Assembly: GCA_029061605.1 (NCBI GenBank)
Contig: JAIDRT010000008.1
Coordinates: 1-64,000, forward strand
Reading direction: 5' to 3'
Length of the DNA stretch: 64,000 bases
Source of the DNA: Clostridia bacterium
GTDB taxonomy: Bacteria; Bacillota; Clostridia; Christensenellales; UBA3700
Position numbers and translations under genes: made by a program. Under the pieces are notes generated by a model. It was given only the letters and a program-made list of their open reading frames with translations. It did no database searches and was not told where the DNA came from. This document shows positions 33,685-43,128 of this stretch, in pieces. How positions within the stretch are numbered: position 1 is the stretch's first letter; each line of letters opens with the position of its first letter.

Positions 33685-34464
33685 TCAAAACCCTCTATCT
33701 GCCAAGTCTTGACAAAGCGAAAGATAAAATTCATATATCTTTTGTTTTTTCTTTTTGCCCACCATAAAGTCAATTATTTGGCGGTGCGACACAGGCGTAT
33801 CAGTGCAATGTCCTTTATATTCTCCCCACTGAGACGACTCGTGAGGCACTGCTCCGTCGCACTGACCGCCGTCAATTTTTTTCATTAACGAAAACGGTAT
33901 TCCCAAGAGTATATCGTCGCTGTATTTATCCATTCTCAACGAATAACTTTGGGAGTATACTGATTTGCATACGACTTCATTTGAGTATTCCTCGTTGGGA
34001 ATTTCTTGAAGACTTCGCAATACTTCAAGAGAATTGGGATTTTTGTCTCCCAAAATTTTATAAAGTACGTTTAGACAAAATGTAAAGGGCTTTATTAAAC
34101 ATTTGGGATAAGAATAGAATCTCGTAGCGAGCCTTGTGCCTTTGTGCGGAGCGGATATGGTGGTAAGCGAGGCAACGCATTTTTCCATATCGAGTTTTTC
34201 TATCAAATGCCTTGCGTCAAGTCCGCCTTTTGAATATGCGATTATATTGACTTTTTCCGCGCATCTCTTTTGAAGTAAAATCTCGATTTGCTCTTTCAAT
34301 TGCAAAGCGTTGTTTTCCACAGTGCCAAAACTGTCGGTACGCGCCGTATAGACGTCGTAGCCGGCATTTTTCAACACCTTTTCTATTCCTCCGAATGCTT
34401 TGAAATATTTCATCTCTTTGACGAATATTCCATACACCAGAACAATTGGAAATTTGCTTGCCAT
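33685..34464 (-). CDS. Alpha/beta hydrolase, lipase-like (paralogue)
   Basis: 259-aa homologue of the next gene, collinear over its full length (PIVLVYGIFVKEMKYFKAFG, AYSKGGLDARH, DGAVPHESSQWGEY, SHRQIIDFM). The nucleophile elbow is AYSKGG instead of AHSKGG, and the N-terminal loop reads VYGI instead of AHGI, so the oxyanion environment differs. Tandem duplication followed by divergence is clear; substrates are unknown. Confidence 0.88.
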   Translation of the reverse strand: MASKFPIVLVYGIFVKEMKYFKAFGGIEKVLKNAGYDVYTARTDSFGTVENNALQLKEQIEILLQKRCAEKVNIIAYSKGGLDARHLIEKLDMEKCVASLTTISAPHKGTRLATRFYSYPKCLIKPFTFCLNVLYKILGDKNPNSLEVLRSLQEIPNEEYSNEVVCKSVYSQSYSLRMDKYSDDILLGIPFSLMKKIDGGQCDGAVPHESSQWGEYKGHCTDTPVSHRQIIDFMVGKKKKQKIYEFYLSLCQDLADRGF

Positions 34465-34478
34465 AAACTCCTTATAAA

Positions 34479-34504
34479 TAAAGCCCGCGCAAACACGGAC
34501 TTTA
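34479..34504 (-). terminator. Hairpin after alaS
   Basis: TAAAG(c)CCG pairs with CGG(a)CTTTA. On the minus strand it follows the alaS stop by 7 bp and is followed by TTTAT, a plausible but weak terminator that also overlaps the lipase leader. Confidence 0.55.
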
Positions 34505-34510
34505 TAAAAT

Positions 34511-36304
34511 TTAATTATTGCTTGGTTGTATTGTTGCTCTAATTCTGCGGATACCTGCCGAAGACGACTGCTCTTTCTCCAGCGTGAAGTGTCCGAGTTG
34601 TCCTGTACGCTCAGCGTGCGGTCCGCCGCATATCTGCAAATCCACGTCGCCTATCTGATATACCTTGACTATTTCGCCATAGCGAGAGCCAAATACTCCG
34701 ACAGCATTTTTCTCTCTTGCCTCTTCAATAGGCATTTCCATACACACGACAGGAATATCTCTTGCTATAGCCTCGTTGACTTTGTCTTCGACTGCTTGCT
34801 TTTCTTCAGCCGTCAACGGACGGGGGAAGTTGAAGTCAAATCTCAATCTTTCAGGAGTGATATTGCTGCCCTTTTGCTGTATGCCCTCGTCGCCAAGAAC
34901 TTTTTTAAGGCTTGCAAGCAACAAGTGCGTTGCCGTATGCAAAAACGTCGTCATCTCGCTGCTGTCCGCAAGACCGCCCTTGAACTTCTGTTCTGCGCCC
35001 TGTTGCGACTTTTTGATATGCTCTTCTTGTGCGAGTTTATATCCCTCAATATCCACGCCAAAGCCTTTTTCTTTGCAAATCTCCACAGTCATCTCAATTG
35101 GAAAACCGTAGGTATCGTAGAGCCTAAACGCCGTCTTGCCGTTGAGGGTATCTCCCTTGACAAATTGAAGTACCTTGTCAAGTTGTTTGATACCGTCTTC
35201 CAACGTCTTGGAGAACTTGTCGATTTCCTTTTCAAGTTCGTCATATATCTTTTGACTGTTGAGTTTCAATTCCTCATACACGTCCTTGTATTGCTCAACG
35301 TACAACTTTGCAATGCCCACCAAATCTTGCGGAGCAATATTGAGTTGACGAGCAAATCTAACGCTTCTGCGAATAAGTCTGCGCAGTACGTAGCCTTGAT
35401 CGACGTTGGACGGCACGACACCTCTCTCGTCGCCAAGTAAGAACGTAGCCGTACGTATATGGTCGGCAATGATGCGCATTGCTCTGGTATCTTCTTCATT
35501 CTCGCCGTACTTCTTGCCTGCAAGAGAGCCTATCTTAGCGATAGCGCCTGCAAACAAGTCTGTCTCATACACCGACTTAAAGCCGTTGAGCATACATATA
35601 GTGCGCTCCAATCCCATACCTGTGTCGACGTTGCGCTGCGACAACTTCTCAAACTTGCCTTCAGCGTTGCGGTTGAACTCCATAAACACGTTGTTCCAAA
35701 TCTCCACCCACTTTCCGCAGTCGCAACTTGGGTCGCAATGCTCTCCGCAAGCCTCCTTGCCTGTGTCTATAAATATTTCGGTATCGCTTCCGCAAGGGCC
35801 GGTAGCGCCTGCGTACCACCAGTTGTTTGCCTTAGGAAGATAGAATATCCTCTCTCTTGGTATTCCAAGACTAGCCCAAGTGTCGGCAGCCTCTTCGTCT
35901 CGAGGGCAATCCTCGTCGCCTGCAAATACCGTTACTGCGATTTTCTCAACTGGTATCTCCAATACCTTTGTCAAAAACTCAAACGAAAAGTTGATGGATT
36001 CTTTTCTGAAATAATCTCCCAGCGACCAGTTGCCAAGCATCTCAAAAAATGTGCAGTGCGTAGCGTCGCCCACTTCGTCAATATCTCCGGTACGCACACA
36101 CTTCTGCACGTCGCAAAGTCTCTTGCCACTTGGGTGCTTTTGTCCCAAAAGATAAGGCACAAGCGGATGCATACCTGCCGTCGTAAAAAGCACTGACGGA
36201 TCATTCTCAGGTATCAATGACGCAGACGGAATAATCTTGTGTCCCTTCTCCTCAAAAAATCTCAAATATTTTTCTCTCAATTCGTATGATTTAATCTCTT
36301 TCAT
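34511..36304 (-). CDS. alaS: Alanyl-tRNA synthetase, short form without C-Ala domain
   Basis: 597-aa enzyme charging tRNA-Ala, about 280 aa shorter than typical AlaRS. The class II catalytic core is complete (TTAGMHPLVPYL, FFEMLGNWSLGDYF, GMGLERT, VVPSNVDQGYVLRR) and so is the editing site (HTATH near 455 and CGGPHAERTG near 567). The protein ends right after the editing domain, so the C-Ala dimerisation/tRNA-elbow domain is absent. No downstream frame encodes the missing part, so this is a natural short form rather than a frameshift. Confidence 0.95.
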   Translation of the reverse strand: MKEIKSYELREKYLRFFEEKGHKIIPSASLIPENDPSVLFTTAGMHPLVPYLLGQKHPSGKRLCDVQKCVRTGDIDEVGDATHCTFFEMLGNWSLGDYFRKESINFSFEFLTKVLEIPVEKIAVTVFAGDEDCPRDEEAADTWASLGIPRERIFYLPKANNWWYAGATGPCGSDTEIFIDTGKEACGEHCDPSCDCGKWVEIWNNVFMEFNRNAEGKFEKLSQRNVDTGMGLERTICMLNGFKSVYETDLFAGAIAKIGSLAGKKYGENEEDTRAMRIIADHIRTATFLLGDERGVVPSNVDQGYVLRRLIRRSVRFARQLNIAPQDLVGIAKLYVEQYKDVYEELKLNSQKIYDELEKEIDKFSKTLEDGIKQLDKVLQFVKGDTLNGKTAFRLYDTYGFPIEMTVEICKEKGFGVDIEGYKLAQEEHIKKSQQGAEQKFKGGLADSSEMTTFLHTATHLLLASLKKVLGDEGIQQKGSNITPERLRFDFNFPRPLTAEEKQAVEDKVNEAIARDIPVVCMEMPIEEAREKNAVGVFGSRYGEIVKVYQIGDVDLQICGGPHAERTGQLGHFTLEKEQSSSAGIRRIRATIQPSNN

Positions 36305-36449
36305 AACGTACCTTCTTGAATTTTTTACAACTCTATTATATATAATGCAACCTTAAATAGCAACTGATTTCTAACAAAAATCACCCTCTTGATTAGCAAG
36401 AAAAGATATCGCAAATAACATAATAACACACCTAATAAATTTCCCCTCT

Positions 36450-36610
36450 CGTTTGGCGAGAAGGGAGTGGCGACAATTTTCACGAGTAAGAATGTTTTCT
36501 ATACGATGAAAACGAACGCTGGCGTACTTGCTGTACGTCAAGTGAGTTTGAAGACGTAGAGGAAGCATTATTGCCGTGTAAAGTGCGACACCTCCCTTCG
36601 AACCAAACGC
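36450..36610. repeat. Long imperfect hairpin element, copy B
   Basis: The main content of the 307-bp stretch 36305-36611. CGTTTGG at the left end is mirrored by CCAAACG at the right; AAGGGAG...GGCGAC pairs with GTCGCAC...CTCCCTT further in. The apex is CGTACTTGCTGTACG (36523-36537) at the centre. The right end is one base from the stop codon of the ABC transporter gene. Confidence 0.78.
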
Positions 36611-36611
36611 T

Positions 36612-39257
36612 TTAATCCGTTCTCAATGCAATCACTGGATCTTTCTTTGCTGCGGCTCTTGACGGCACAATACCGGCAATAGACGTCAAGACGATACTCA
36701 ACACGACCATAAGAAGCGCGTGCAACGGATGCAGCATACAAATACCTGTGATCGTTGGCTCTATGGCAGTAATGATAAGGTTGATAGGTATGCTCAAAAT
36801 ATACGTCACAAGCACGCCTATTGCGCCTGCCGCCAAGCCTATGATAAAGGTCTCAGCGTTGAAGATATTAGATACGTCTCGCTTTCTTGCGCCAAGCGAA
36901 CGCAGTATACCAATCTCCTTTGTGCGCTCCACTACTGACACGTAAGTGATTATGCCTATCATTATTGACGAAACGACAAGCGATACCGACGAGAAACATA
37001 CCAACGCAATGGTAATGATATTTATGATTTGACTTATCATATTTATCATAATCGCTGCGCTGTCGGTATATTTGACTTGCGCCTTTCTAGCCTCGGCGTT
37101 TTCGTTGTGCATATTATTCCAAGCGTCGAGATCTTTGATTATCAAATCTTTGTTGTCAAAGTCGCTGGCATAAATGCTTATTGCGCTTGGCGTTGAACTT
37201 ACGCCTATCATTTGCGCAACGACTTTTTCCGTCATTGCGGTAGACGCGCCGTTGATGATGTTCATAATGTTATTCAAATCGAGATTTGAAAAATCAATGC
37301 TTGACGTATCGTATTTATCGCCTGTGAGAGGATTATAATCCACCTCTTGACGGAATTTAGCAATTTCGCTGTCAACAGCGTCAGTTCTCATAAGCGCCGT
37401 CAAATCTTGAGTATATGCCACACCGGGATATATCGGCGAATATTCCTTTCCCTCTTTAGGACGAATTATACCAACTATCTCAGCCTTATATACGTTGGGA
37501 TCGCCGTTGTTATACATTTCTCTGATTGCTTGCCCCGATCTTTCTGCAAAATAGGTATTACCTGTATTTTCATTTACCGCCTTGACGTATTTTGCCTTTG
37601 AGTTGGGGATAAGGAAAGATACCGGCTCTTTATTTCTTCCGTTGCCCAAAATTTGATCAAAGTCAAAATCTCCTGACATTGCGGCGTTGCCTGCAAGCCC
37701 CATACCCTCAAGATAAATCGACACAAGCGAATTGGTTTTGTCTACGACAAGCACGAGTTCAGTTGCCTTAGTGGGATATCTGCCGCCAATAACGTCAAAA
37801 TTACTCTCGATATATTTTTGATCGCCCACGAGTTCTTGCCAATTGACGGTCTTGAAGTTTGCGCCTATCATCTTGCCTACGTCGTCGTTTTTCTTGTTGA
37901 AGACAGAATATGAATATCCGTAATTATAATATACGCTATCAACGAGTGAATTTTCTTGCCATCCCGCCTTCTTTTCGTCAAAATAAGTCATATACTCTTC
38001 GCTCAAATCATTTTCGTGGATCATATTGCCAAGCAAACTCAACAAGTTGTAAGAATAGACTTTTTGATTTGCAGGATATTTCTCTTTATCAGGATTGAGT
38101 ACCTGCATATAAGTCCCCATCAGACTTTCCATACTCGTCGCGCTTGAAGTAATTGCTATAGGATAACCTGACAACATAGTCTTTTGCATATTGCCTATAT
38201 ATGACGAAAATCCGTTGGATATCGCAAGCACCAACGCCACGCCGATTATACCTATAGAGCCGGCAAACGCCGTCATAAAAGTTCTGCCCTTTTTCGTCAT
38301 AAGGTTGGTGAATGACAATTTGATTGCCGACGCAAAAGACATAGAAGTCTTTTTCAGCAAGTTCTTGCGCTGTCTTTTTGCCTTATGCTTAGAGAAATCT
38401 ATCTTTGCGATCTTTACTTTCTTTTTCTTCTTGCCTTCGCCGTCTTGATCGACGCCCTCTTGCTCTGCCACGCTGTCAAGTTTTCTCTCGGCGTTATCCT
38501 GCTCGCTATCTTCGTCAGTCGTCAAAGTCTGCTCCAGGCTTTCTTCACTCTTGCTCGCCGCATTTTCTTTTTCTGAAGAATATGGATTGGTATCGTCGAC
38601 TACAAGTCCGTCCTTAAACCTAACGATACGGTTGGAGTATTGCTCAGCAAGTTCAGGGTTATGCGTAACCATAATAATGAGTTTGTTGTATGAGATCTCT
38701 TTGAGAATCTCCATAATCTGAACGCTGGTGTTGGAATCGAGCGCGCCGGTAGGCTCGTCTGCAAGAATAATGCTGGGATTGTTGATAAGCGCTCTGGCAA
38801 TAGAAACTCTCTGCATCTGACCGCCGGAGAGTTGATTGGGCTTTTTATGTATGTGTTCGCCCAAACCCACGTCCTCAAGCGCTTTTACTGCGCGTTGACG
38901 TCTCTCTTGCTTGCTTACGCCTGCGAGCAAAAGCGCCATCTCCACGTTGGTGAGAATATCTACGTGAGATATGAGATTGTAACTTTGAAAAATAAAACCT
39001 ATTCTGATGTTTCTATAAGAATCCCAATCAACGTCTGAATAGTGCTTGGTGGAAATTCCGTCTACCGACATATCGCCGTCAGTATATCTGTCAAGACCGC
39101 CAATAATGTTGAGCAAAGTAGTCTTACCGCAACCCGACGGACCCAATATGGATACGAATTCGCTTGGTCTAAACTCCAAGTCCACGCCTTTGAGCGCCGG
39201 AACAGTGTCTCCGCCATTCAAAACGTAGTCCTTTTTTATATTTGTCAACTTAAGCAT
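36612..39257 (-). CDS. Fused ABC transporter ATPase/permease (MacB/FtsX type)
   Basis: 881-aa single-chain half transporter. The ATPase (1-235) has Walker A GPSGCGKTTLL, signature LSGGQMQRVS and Walker B LADEPTGAL of the LolD/MacB class. A charged Glu/Lys linker (about 240-290) leads to the first membrane helix (near 330), a large extracellular domain (about 350-740) and three C-terminal FtsX helices ending in PSRAAAKKDPVIALRTD. Such proteins act by mechanotransmission on envelope substrates rather than by ordinary transport. Its substrate is unknown. Confidence 0.93.
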   Translation of the reverse strand: MLKLTNIKKDYVLNGGDTVPALKGVDLEFRPSEFVSILGPSGCGKTTLLNIIGGLDRYTDGDMSVDGISTKHYSDVDWDSYRNIRIGFIFQSYNLISHVDILTNVEMALLLAGVSKQERRQRAVKALEDVGLGEHIHKKPNQLSGGQMQRVSIARALINNPSIILADEPTGALDSNTSVQIMEILKEISYNKLIIMVTHNPELAEQYSNRIVRFKDGLVVDDTNPYSSEKENAASKSEESLEQTLTTDEDSEQDNAERKLDSVAEQEGVDQDGEGKKKKKVKIAKIDFSKHKAKRQRKNLLKKTSMSFASAIKLSFTNLMTKKGRTFMTAFAGSIGIIGVALVLAISNGFSSYIGNMQKTMLSGYPIAITSSATSMESLMGTYMQVLNPDKEKYPANQKVYSYNLLSLLGNMIHENDLSEEYMTYFDEKKAGWQENSLVDSVYYNYGYSYSVFNKKNDDVGKMIGANFKTVNWQELVGDQKYIESNFDVIGGRYPTKATELVLVVDKTNSLVSIYLEGMGLAGNAAMSGDFDFDQILGNGRNKEPVSFLIPNSKAKYVKAVNENTGNTYFAERSGQAIREMYNNGDPNVYKAEIVGIIRPKEGKEYSPIYPGVAYTQDLTALMRTDAVDSEIAKFRQEVDYNPLTGDKYDTSSIDFSNLDLNNIMNIINGASTAMTEKVVAQMIGVSSTPSAISIYASDFDNKDLIIKDLDAWNNMHNENAEARKAQVKYTDSAAIMINMISQIINIITIALVCFSSVSLVVSSIMIGIITYVSVVERTKEIGILRSLGARKRDVSNIFNAETFIIGLAAGAIGVLVTYILSIPINLIITAIEPTITGICMLHPLHALLMVVLSIVLTSIAGIVPSRAAAKKDPVIALRTD

Positions 39258-39384
39258 ACTTCCACCTCTATCTCTAGCCTATGTATTATATTTTTCACAA
39301 AAAATTTGTGTGATAAACCTTTGTTCCCTATATTTCCCTATTTTGTCATCCCGAGTGCTTCTACGTTACCTAGATCAATTTTAA

Positions 39385-39412
39385 TGTCACCTCGAGCGTA
39401 GTCGAGAGGTCT
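39385..39412. repeat. REP-like hairpin in a 365-bp gene-free stretch
   Basis: GTCACCTCGAGCGTAGTCGA with GAGAGGTC end, identical in type to 6637. A decayed copy (GTCATCCCGAGTGC) lies near 39346. The rest of 39258-39622 is AT-rich with no gene seen. Confidence 0.75.
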
Positions 39413-39578
39413 CTATCCTTTTTGTTGCAAATCGCAAAGCGCTCCTATTCTATTTGGAGTTTATTTTAAGTTTAATATTTTTAATTTACAAAATCAAGAC
39501 CTTTGTGCGCGTTTTGTTAAAATTTTATGTAATATTTACATAAGCGCTTTTAATGTAAAATTTACGTATAAAGCCAAT

Positions 39579-39606
39579 AAAACGCAACCCATCTGAGTTG
39601 CGTTTT
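39579..39606. terminator. Intrinsic terminator of the SPFH operon
   Basis: AAAACGCAAC and GTTGCGTTTT form a 10-bp stem with an eight-base loop, 16 bp past the last gene of the operon; the A/T ends make it effective in both directions. Confidence 0.85.
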
Positions 39607-39622
39607 ACGGCTTAAAATCTTA

Positions 39623-39859
39623 TTACTTTGCTGAAGCCTTCTTGCCTTTTGCTGTCGGCGGCAACAAGTCCCAGTCTGGGAAGCCTTTGGCAAATCCCGA
39701 TATGTCTTCTATGAAGAAATCCTCTTCTTCCTCTTGGACGTTAAATTGAGATTCAAGATCCGTATCCGCATCCAGTCCCACGTCTTCTCCGAGAATATCG
39801 TCAAGCGTAAGGTCATCTTGCGTATCCAATACTTCGTCTTCCATATTCAAATCACTCAT
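39623..39859 (-). CDS. Small acidic protein, last gene of the SPFH operon
   Basis: 78-aa very acidic protein (about a third Asp/Glu) with a short basic tail (KGKKASAK). No fold or family recognised; probably largely disordered. It starts inside the end of the 552-aa gene (8-bp overlap), so it is translated from the same message. The aromatic segment FAKGFPDWDLLPP may be a docking peptide for another operon product; that is speculation. Confidence 0.7.
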   Translation of the reverse strand: MSDLNMEDEVLDTQDDLTLDDILGEDVGLDADTDLESQFNVQEEEEDFFIEDISGFAKGFPDWDLLPPTAKGKKASAK

Positions 39860-41510
39860 TTCTACCCTCCTCTGCTATCTCAAGCGAAAGCACGTCTCTG
39901 TCTTCTTCTGCAAAAAATGCGTCCACTTCGTTGTTGAGCGCAGCGCGTTCTATCACTGCCGTCTCCAGCACCTTATTGGCATCTGCCAACCGTTCTGCAT
40001 ACTTATTCTTTATATACTTTTTCTTTTTGCTCATTTTGACAAATTGCACTACCGCAACTATTGCAAAAATCACTGCGGAAATTATTCCGACAACCATAAA
40101 ACTACCGCGCACTGCAACGCCTACTATGAACATTACTACTGCAAGTACGGCAAACGCTATTGCCGCTATCGGCTTTACTTTGGAAAGATCGGTTTTGCAA
40201 AATTCCGAATTCTTTGCCTCGACTGCGCTCTTCATTTGGCTCATATTTTCGCCATTTCTGGTTTTCATCTTTGCGCCGCCGATATTCAACGTAATTTCTT
40301 CGGGATAGAACTCGGCTTTTTCGTTGACGTACTCTTTATAAGACTGCTTAATATAATTAGACATCAATCTTACCGACGTCTTGCGAATTGACGCAGGCGT
40401 AGAACTGTCTACTATCGCGTTAGAAAGTCTATCCGCCAAATTGACGTGACCGTCTTCAACGAATTCGGCATCGAGTATAGCCTGTACTTTTGCCTCATTG
40501 CCCTTATGCTCTTTGATAAGGCTCATCTCTCTTTCTTCTTTTCTGAGCGGGGCTTCTTCTTCCTCATACTGTTTGACAAGCGTCTCAAGATTGTCGTCGA
40601 TTGCTTCGATAAGTTTTTTTCTGTCCACGTGTTTTGACAGGATATTGTCAAATGCTTTTGTAATTCTTGCTCTGCAACGAATACGCGACACGAAGTCGTA
40701 TATTGCGCCGTATTCCTCGCATACTCCGTCGGCAGAAAGCGCAACTACGCCATTCAACTGCTTTTCTTTCATAGCGTCAAATCTGGCTTTCCACTTGGAT
40801 ATCTGCTGTCCCTTGAAGTCGCTGTTCTCATTGAGTTCAGCCATCCATCTGTCCACGCTTTGCGTACATCTATCTTCTTTGTCTTCGCCGAAAATACCGT
40901 TGGCGTAAGCGTCTATGTATGCAAGAATACTTTCCTTCATATTGTTTGGATTTTGCATATTGAAGTATCTTTGCAACCAAATAAACGACGCCGTGACCTT
41001 ACCCGCTCTTCTTGAAATCAACGCCATTACGAGAGACGTACACTCGTCGTTTCTCTTTATAGCCTCCGCAAGCGCTCTTTCAGCCAACGCCTTATCGTTT
41101 GCCATCCACGCCGTTACAGCAATAAGACAGGGCGCAAGCCAATATCTCGGACAGGCAAGCATCAACTCCTCGCTGCACTGCGAGATAGTCTTTTCCTTTA
41201 CAAGCGACAAATCGCTCGCCTGCAATATTCCCAACATATTGTCTCTCACCTTTTGGTGATTTCCGAACTTCTTATCGAGTTCCTGTCTAATTCTGACGAT
41301 CTCGGTAATTGCTCTTTGCAAAGCCGCAGCCGCTCTTTGTTCTCTGACCATTGTCTCAAACTCTTCCCTGAGATCTCTCAGTTCTTCCAGCGACGTAGCG
41401 ACCATTCTTTTAGTATCTTCGACTTCGTTCGTAACTCCGGCGATCTTGTGTTCCAAAGAATTGACCGCTCTGATTATCGGCGATAAGTCTATACTAACCG
41501 TTTCACTCAT
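39852..41510 (-). CDS. Large helical protein with two C-terminal membrane helices (SPFH operon)
   Basis: 552-aa protein of no family I recognise. A coiled-coil N-terminus (about 10-95) leads into a long helical, repeat-like region (100-430), then two close transmembrane helices (about 447-490: PIAAIAFAVLAVVMFIVGVA and FMVVGIISAVIFAIVAVV), and a helical tail. The bulk is predicted cytoplasmic, tail-anchored in hairpin fashion. It is the fourth gene of the operon (41 bp after the zinc-ribbon gene). It could be a scaffold that links the SPFH protein to the membrane. Confidence 0.75.
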   Translation of the reverse strand: MSETVSIDLSPIIRAVNSLEHKIAGVTNEVEDTKRMVATSLEELRDLREEFETMVREQRAAAALQRAITEIVRIRQELDKKFGNHQKVRDNMLGILQASDLSLVKEKTISQCSEELMLACPRYWLAPCLIAVTAWMANDKALAERALAEAIKRNDECTSLVMALISRRAGKVTASFIWLQRYFNMQNPNNMKESILAYIDAYANGIFGEDKEDRCTQSVDRWMAELNENSDFKGQQISKWKARFDAMKEKQLNGVVALSADGVCEEYGAIYDFVSRIRCRARITKAFDNILSKHVDRKKLIEAIDDNLETLVKQYEEEEAPLRKEEREMSLIKEHKGNEAKVQAILDAEFVEDGHVNLADRLSNAIVDSSTPASIRKTSVRLMSNYIKQSYKEYVNEKAEFYPEEITLNIGGAKMKTRNGENMSQMKSAVEAKNSEFCKTDLSKVKPIAAIAFAVLAVVMFIVGVAVRGSFMVVGIISAVIFAIVAVVQFVKMSKKKKYIKNKYAERLADANKVLETAVIERAALNNEVDAFFAEEDRDVLSLEIAEEGRNE

Positions 41511-41551
41511 TCCTCCTAATCTCCTTATAATATTTATTTATCCAAAAACCG

Positions 41552-42382
41552 CTAAAAGCCGTTTTTAAATTTCTTCATTCGCTCGCTCTCCGATTGGTAG
41601 ATCTTGTTGAGAGCGCTCATCTTCGCCTTATATGCCTTAACAAATTTTTCTTTGTTTACTGAGTTGGATATTGCCTCAAATATCTCCCCTATATCCACGC
41701 AAAAGCCGTCTATGAAATTTTTCATAAGACTTATCATTCCGTAATTTTCCTTTCTCTCCGGCGAATCTACGTTGTCCGTCAACGCCTTGTATAGCGCAAA
41801 CATAGTCTTGGGAGTATCATACTCGCTTGCCAGTCGGATATAGTTTTCCTTCAGTTTGCTATCCAGCCAAGACGAGCCCACCCTCTTGCCTATCGCAAAA
41901 GGCAAATACCCTTCGACAAAACTCTCAACGGTAGTTTTATTGCCTGAGGACATAGCAAACCTTATTACTTCACTCTCGCAGTCCGCCAAATACGGCAATG
42001 ACAGCCTTGTGATTGTCAAAAGTTGATTGAGTTCGTTCCTCTCCAAAGTTCCCGCCACGTTTGACGAAAAGAAAACCTTTAGCGCGTCTTTATATTTCGT
42101 CTCCGCCATAAAGCATCTGTTGAATGACGTAATAAACAAGCCTATTGCATTATCGGGGACGTACGCCAAAACTTCTTCGGCATATCTCACCGCGCCTTTG
42201 ATATCCTTTTCTTTAAAGTACTTTACAGCAAGATCCATATCGTTGCGCACGATATCCGACCCCATTATGTCGTCTCTGGTAAGAAAAACCTGACTTCCGC
42301 AATACTCGCAATATCCAAATTTCTTTTCGATATCTATTTTGACAGACTGACCGCAAGGACACATTGCCACTTGAACTTTCAT
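41552..42382 (-). CDS. Zinc-ribbon plus helical-repeat protein (SPFH operon)
   Basis: 276-aa soluble protein. An N-terminal zinc ribbon (CPCGQ near residue 8 and CEYCG near 26) precedes a helical, TPR-like region (VKYFKEKDIKGAVRYAEEVLAYVPDN and following helices). No catalytic motif is seen. The zinc ribbon matches in style those at the end of the SPFH protein, suggesting the products interact. Third gene of the operon. Confidence 0.75.
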   Translation of the reverse strand: MKVQVAMCPCGQSVKIDIEKKFGYCEYCGSQVFLTRDDIMGSDIVRNDMDLAVKYFKEKDIKGAVRYAEEVLAYVPDNAIGLFITSFNRCFMAETKYKDALKVFFSSNVAGTLERNELNQLLTITRLSLPYLADCESEVIRFAMSSGNKTTVESFVEGYLPFAIGKRVGSSWLDSKLKENYIRLASEYDTPKTMFALYKALTDNVDSPERKENYGMISLMKNFIDGFCVDIGEIFEAISNSVNKEKFVKAYKAKMSALNKIYQSESERMKKFKNGF

Positions 42383-42414
42383 TCACACTTCTCCTTTCCC
42401 ACGCTCTTCCGTAA

Positions 42415-43125
42415 TTATGACTTAGCGGCTTTTATCAAAGCGTTACGCTTCTTTAGGCAATTGCTTGCAGACTTGATATTTTGCAAAAGAACTTCGGCGG
42501 ATGCGCTTTCGATATCGTCTTCCAACACCTCAATCAAAGACTTGAGTTTTCGCTCTTCTTTTGTGATTTCGCTATTGTCTCCGCTCATAGGGTCAGAATA
42601 CGCAATATCGTCAAGAAGTTTTTTCAAAGCGTCTTTGACTTGCGCGTCGTTCGTTCTGTCAAGCAAAAGTTCGCAACTCGTCTTGACGTGATTGATATAG
42701 TTGACTTTGTTTTGGACTTCTTTTCTATTTGTTTTGATTTGTCTTGTACCCAAGAAAACGAGTATCTCGAATATTATCAATACGATAAACAATATTACGT
42801 CGATTATTACAAATACCGTTGCGTTTTGTTTATCCACCGCCATTGCGATTATATTGACGACAAGATTTATTACGGCGTATACTGCCACGATGAGCAAGTT
42901 AGGAACTAGTTCGTTGAATATCTTGCCCTTGCCAAGTTTTGACGACGCTATAGCGCCCGTCACCAAAAGAAAGCCTGCCGTAATAAAGCCGTAGCCAACC
43001 CAAAAAGACGTGTTTTTCTCTTTTACGCTACTGCCCACGATTGCAAATACCAAGATATTGAAAACTACCAAAACCAATATAGGTATCAATGCCAATAAAG
43101 ATCTAGAATTTTTATTTTTTGCCAT
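42415..43125 (-). CDS. Four-helix membrane protein (SPFH operon)
   Basis: 236-aa protein with four N-terminal membrane helices in two pairs (about 9-30, 36-57, 70-94, 98-124) and a cytoplasmic helical C-terminal half (130-236). No family recognised. It begins 3 bp after the SPFH gene, indicating tight coupling. It is a candidate membrane partner for the SPFH protein, similar in logic to NfeD-like partners of flotillins, although the sequence is not NfeD. Confidence 0.75.
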   Translation of the reverse strand: MAKNKNSRSLLALIPILVLVVFNILVFAIVGSSVKEKNTSFWVGYGFITAGFLLVTGAIASSKLGKGKIFNELVPNLLIVAVYAVINLVVNIIAMAVDKQNATVFVIIDVILFIVLIIFEILVFLGTRQIKTNRKEVQNKVNYINHVKTSCELLLDRTNDAQVKDALKKLLDDIAYSDPMSGDNSEITKEERKLKSLIEVLEDDIESASAEVLLQNIKSASNCLKKRNALIKAAKS

Positions 43126-43128
43126 TTA

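Noticed and set aside
34526..35440. Long plus-strand frame antisense to alaS
   Set aside because: Shadow of the conserved synthetase; no start signals and no recognisable domain. Similar shadows occur over spoIIE, metF, leuS and serS.
34511..36304. Truncation of alaS by frameshift
   Set aside because: No continuation of the C-Ala domain is found in any frame downstream; the gene ends at a hairpin followed by the lipase gene.
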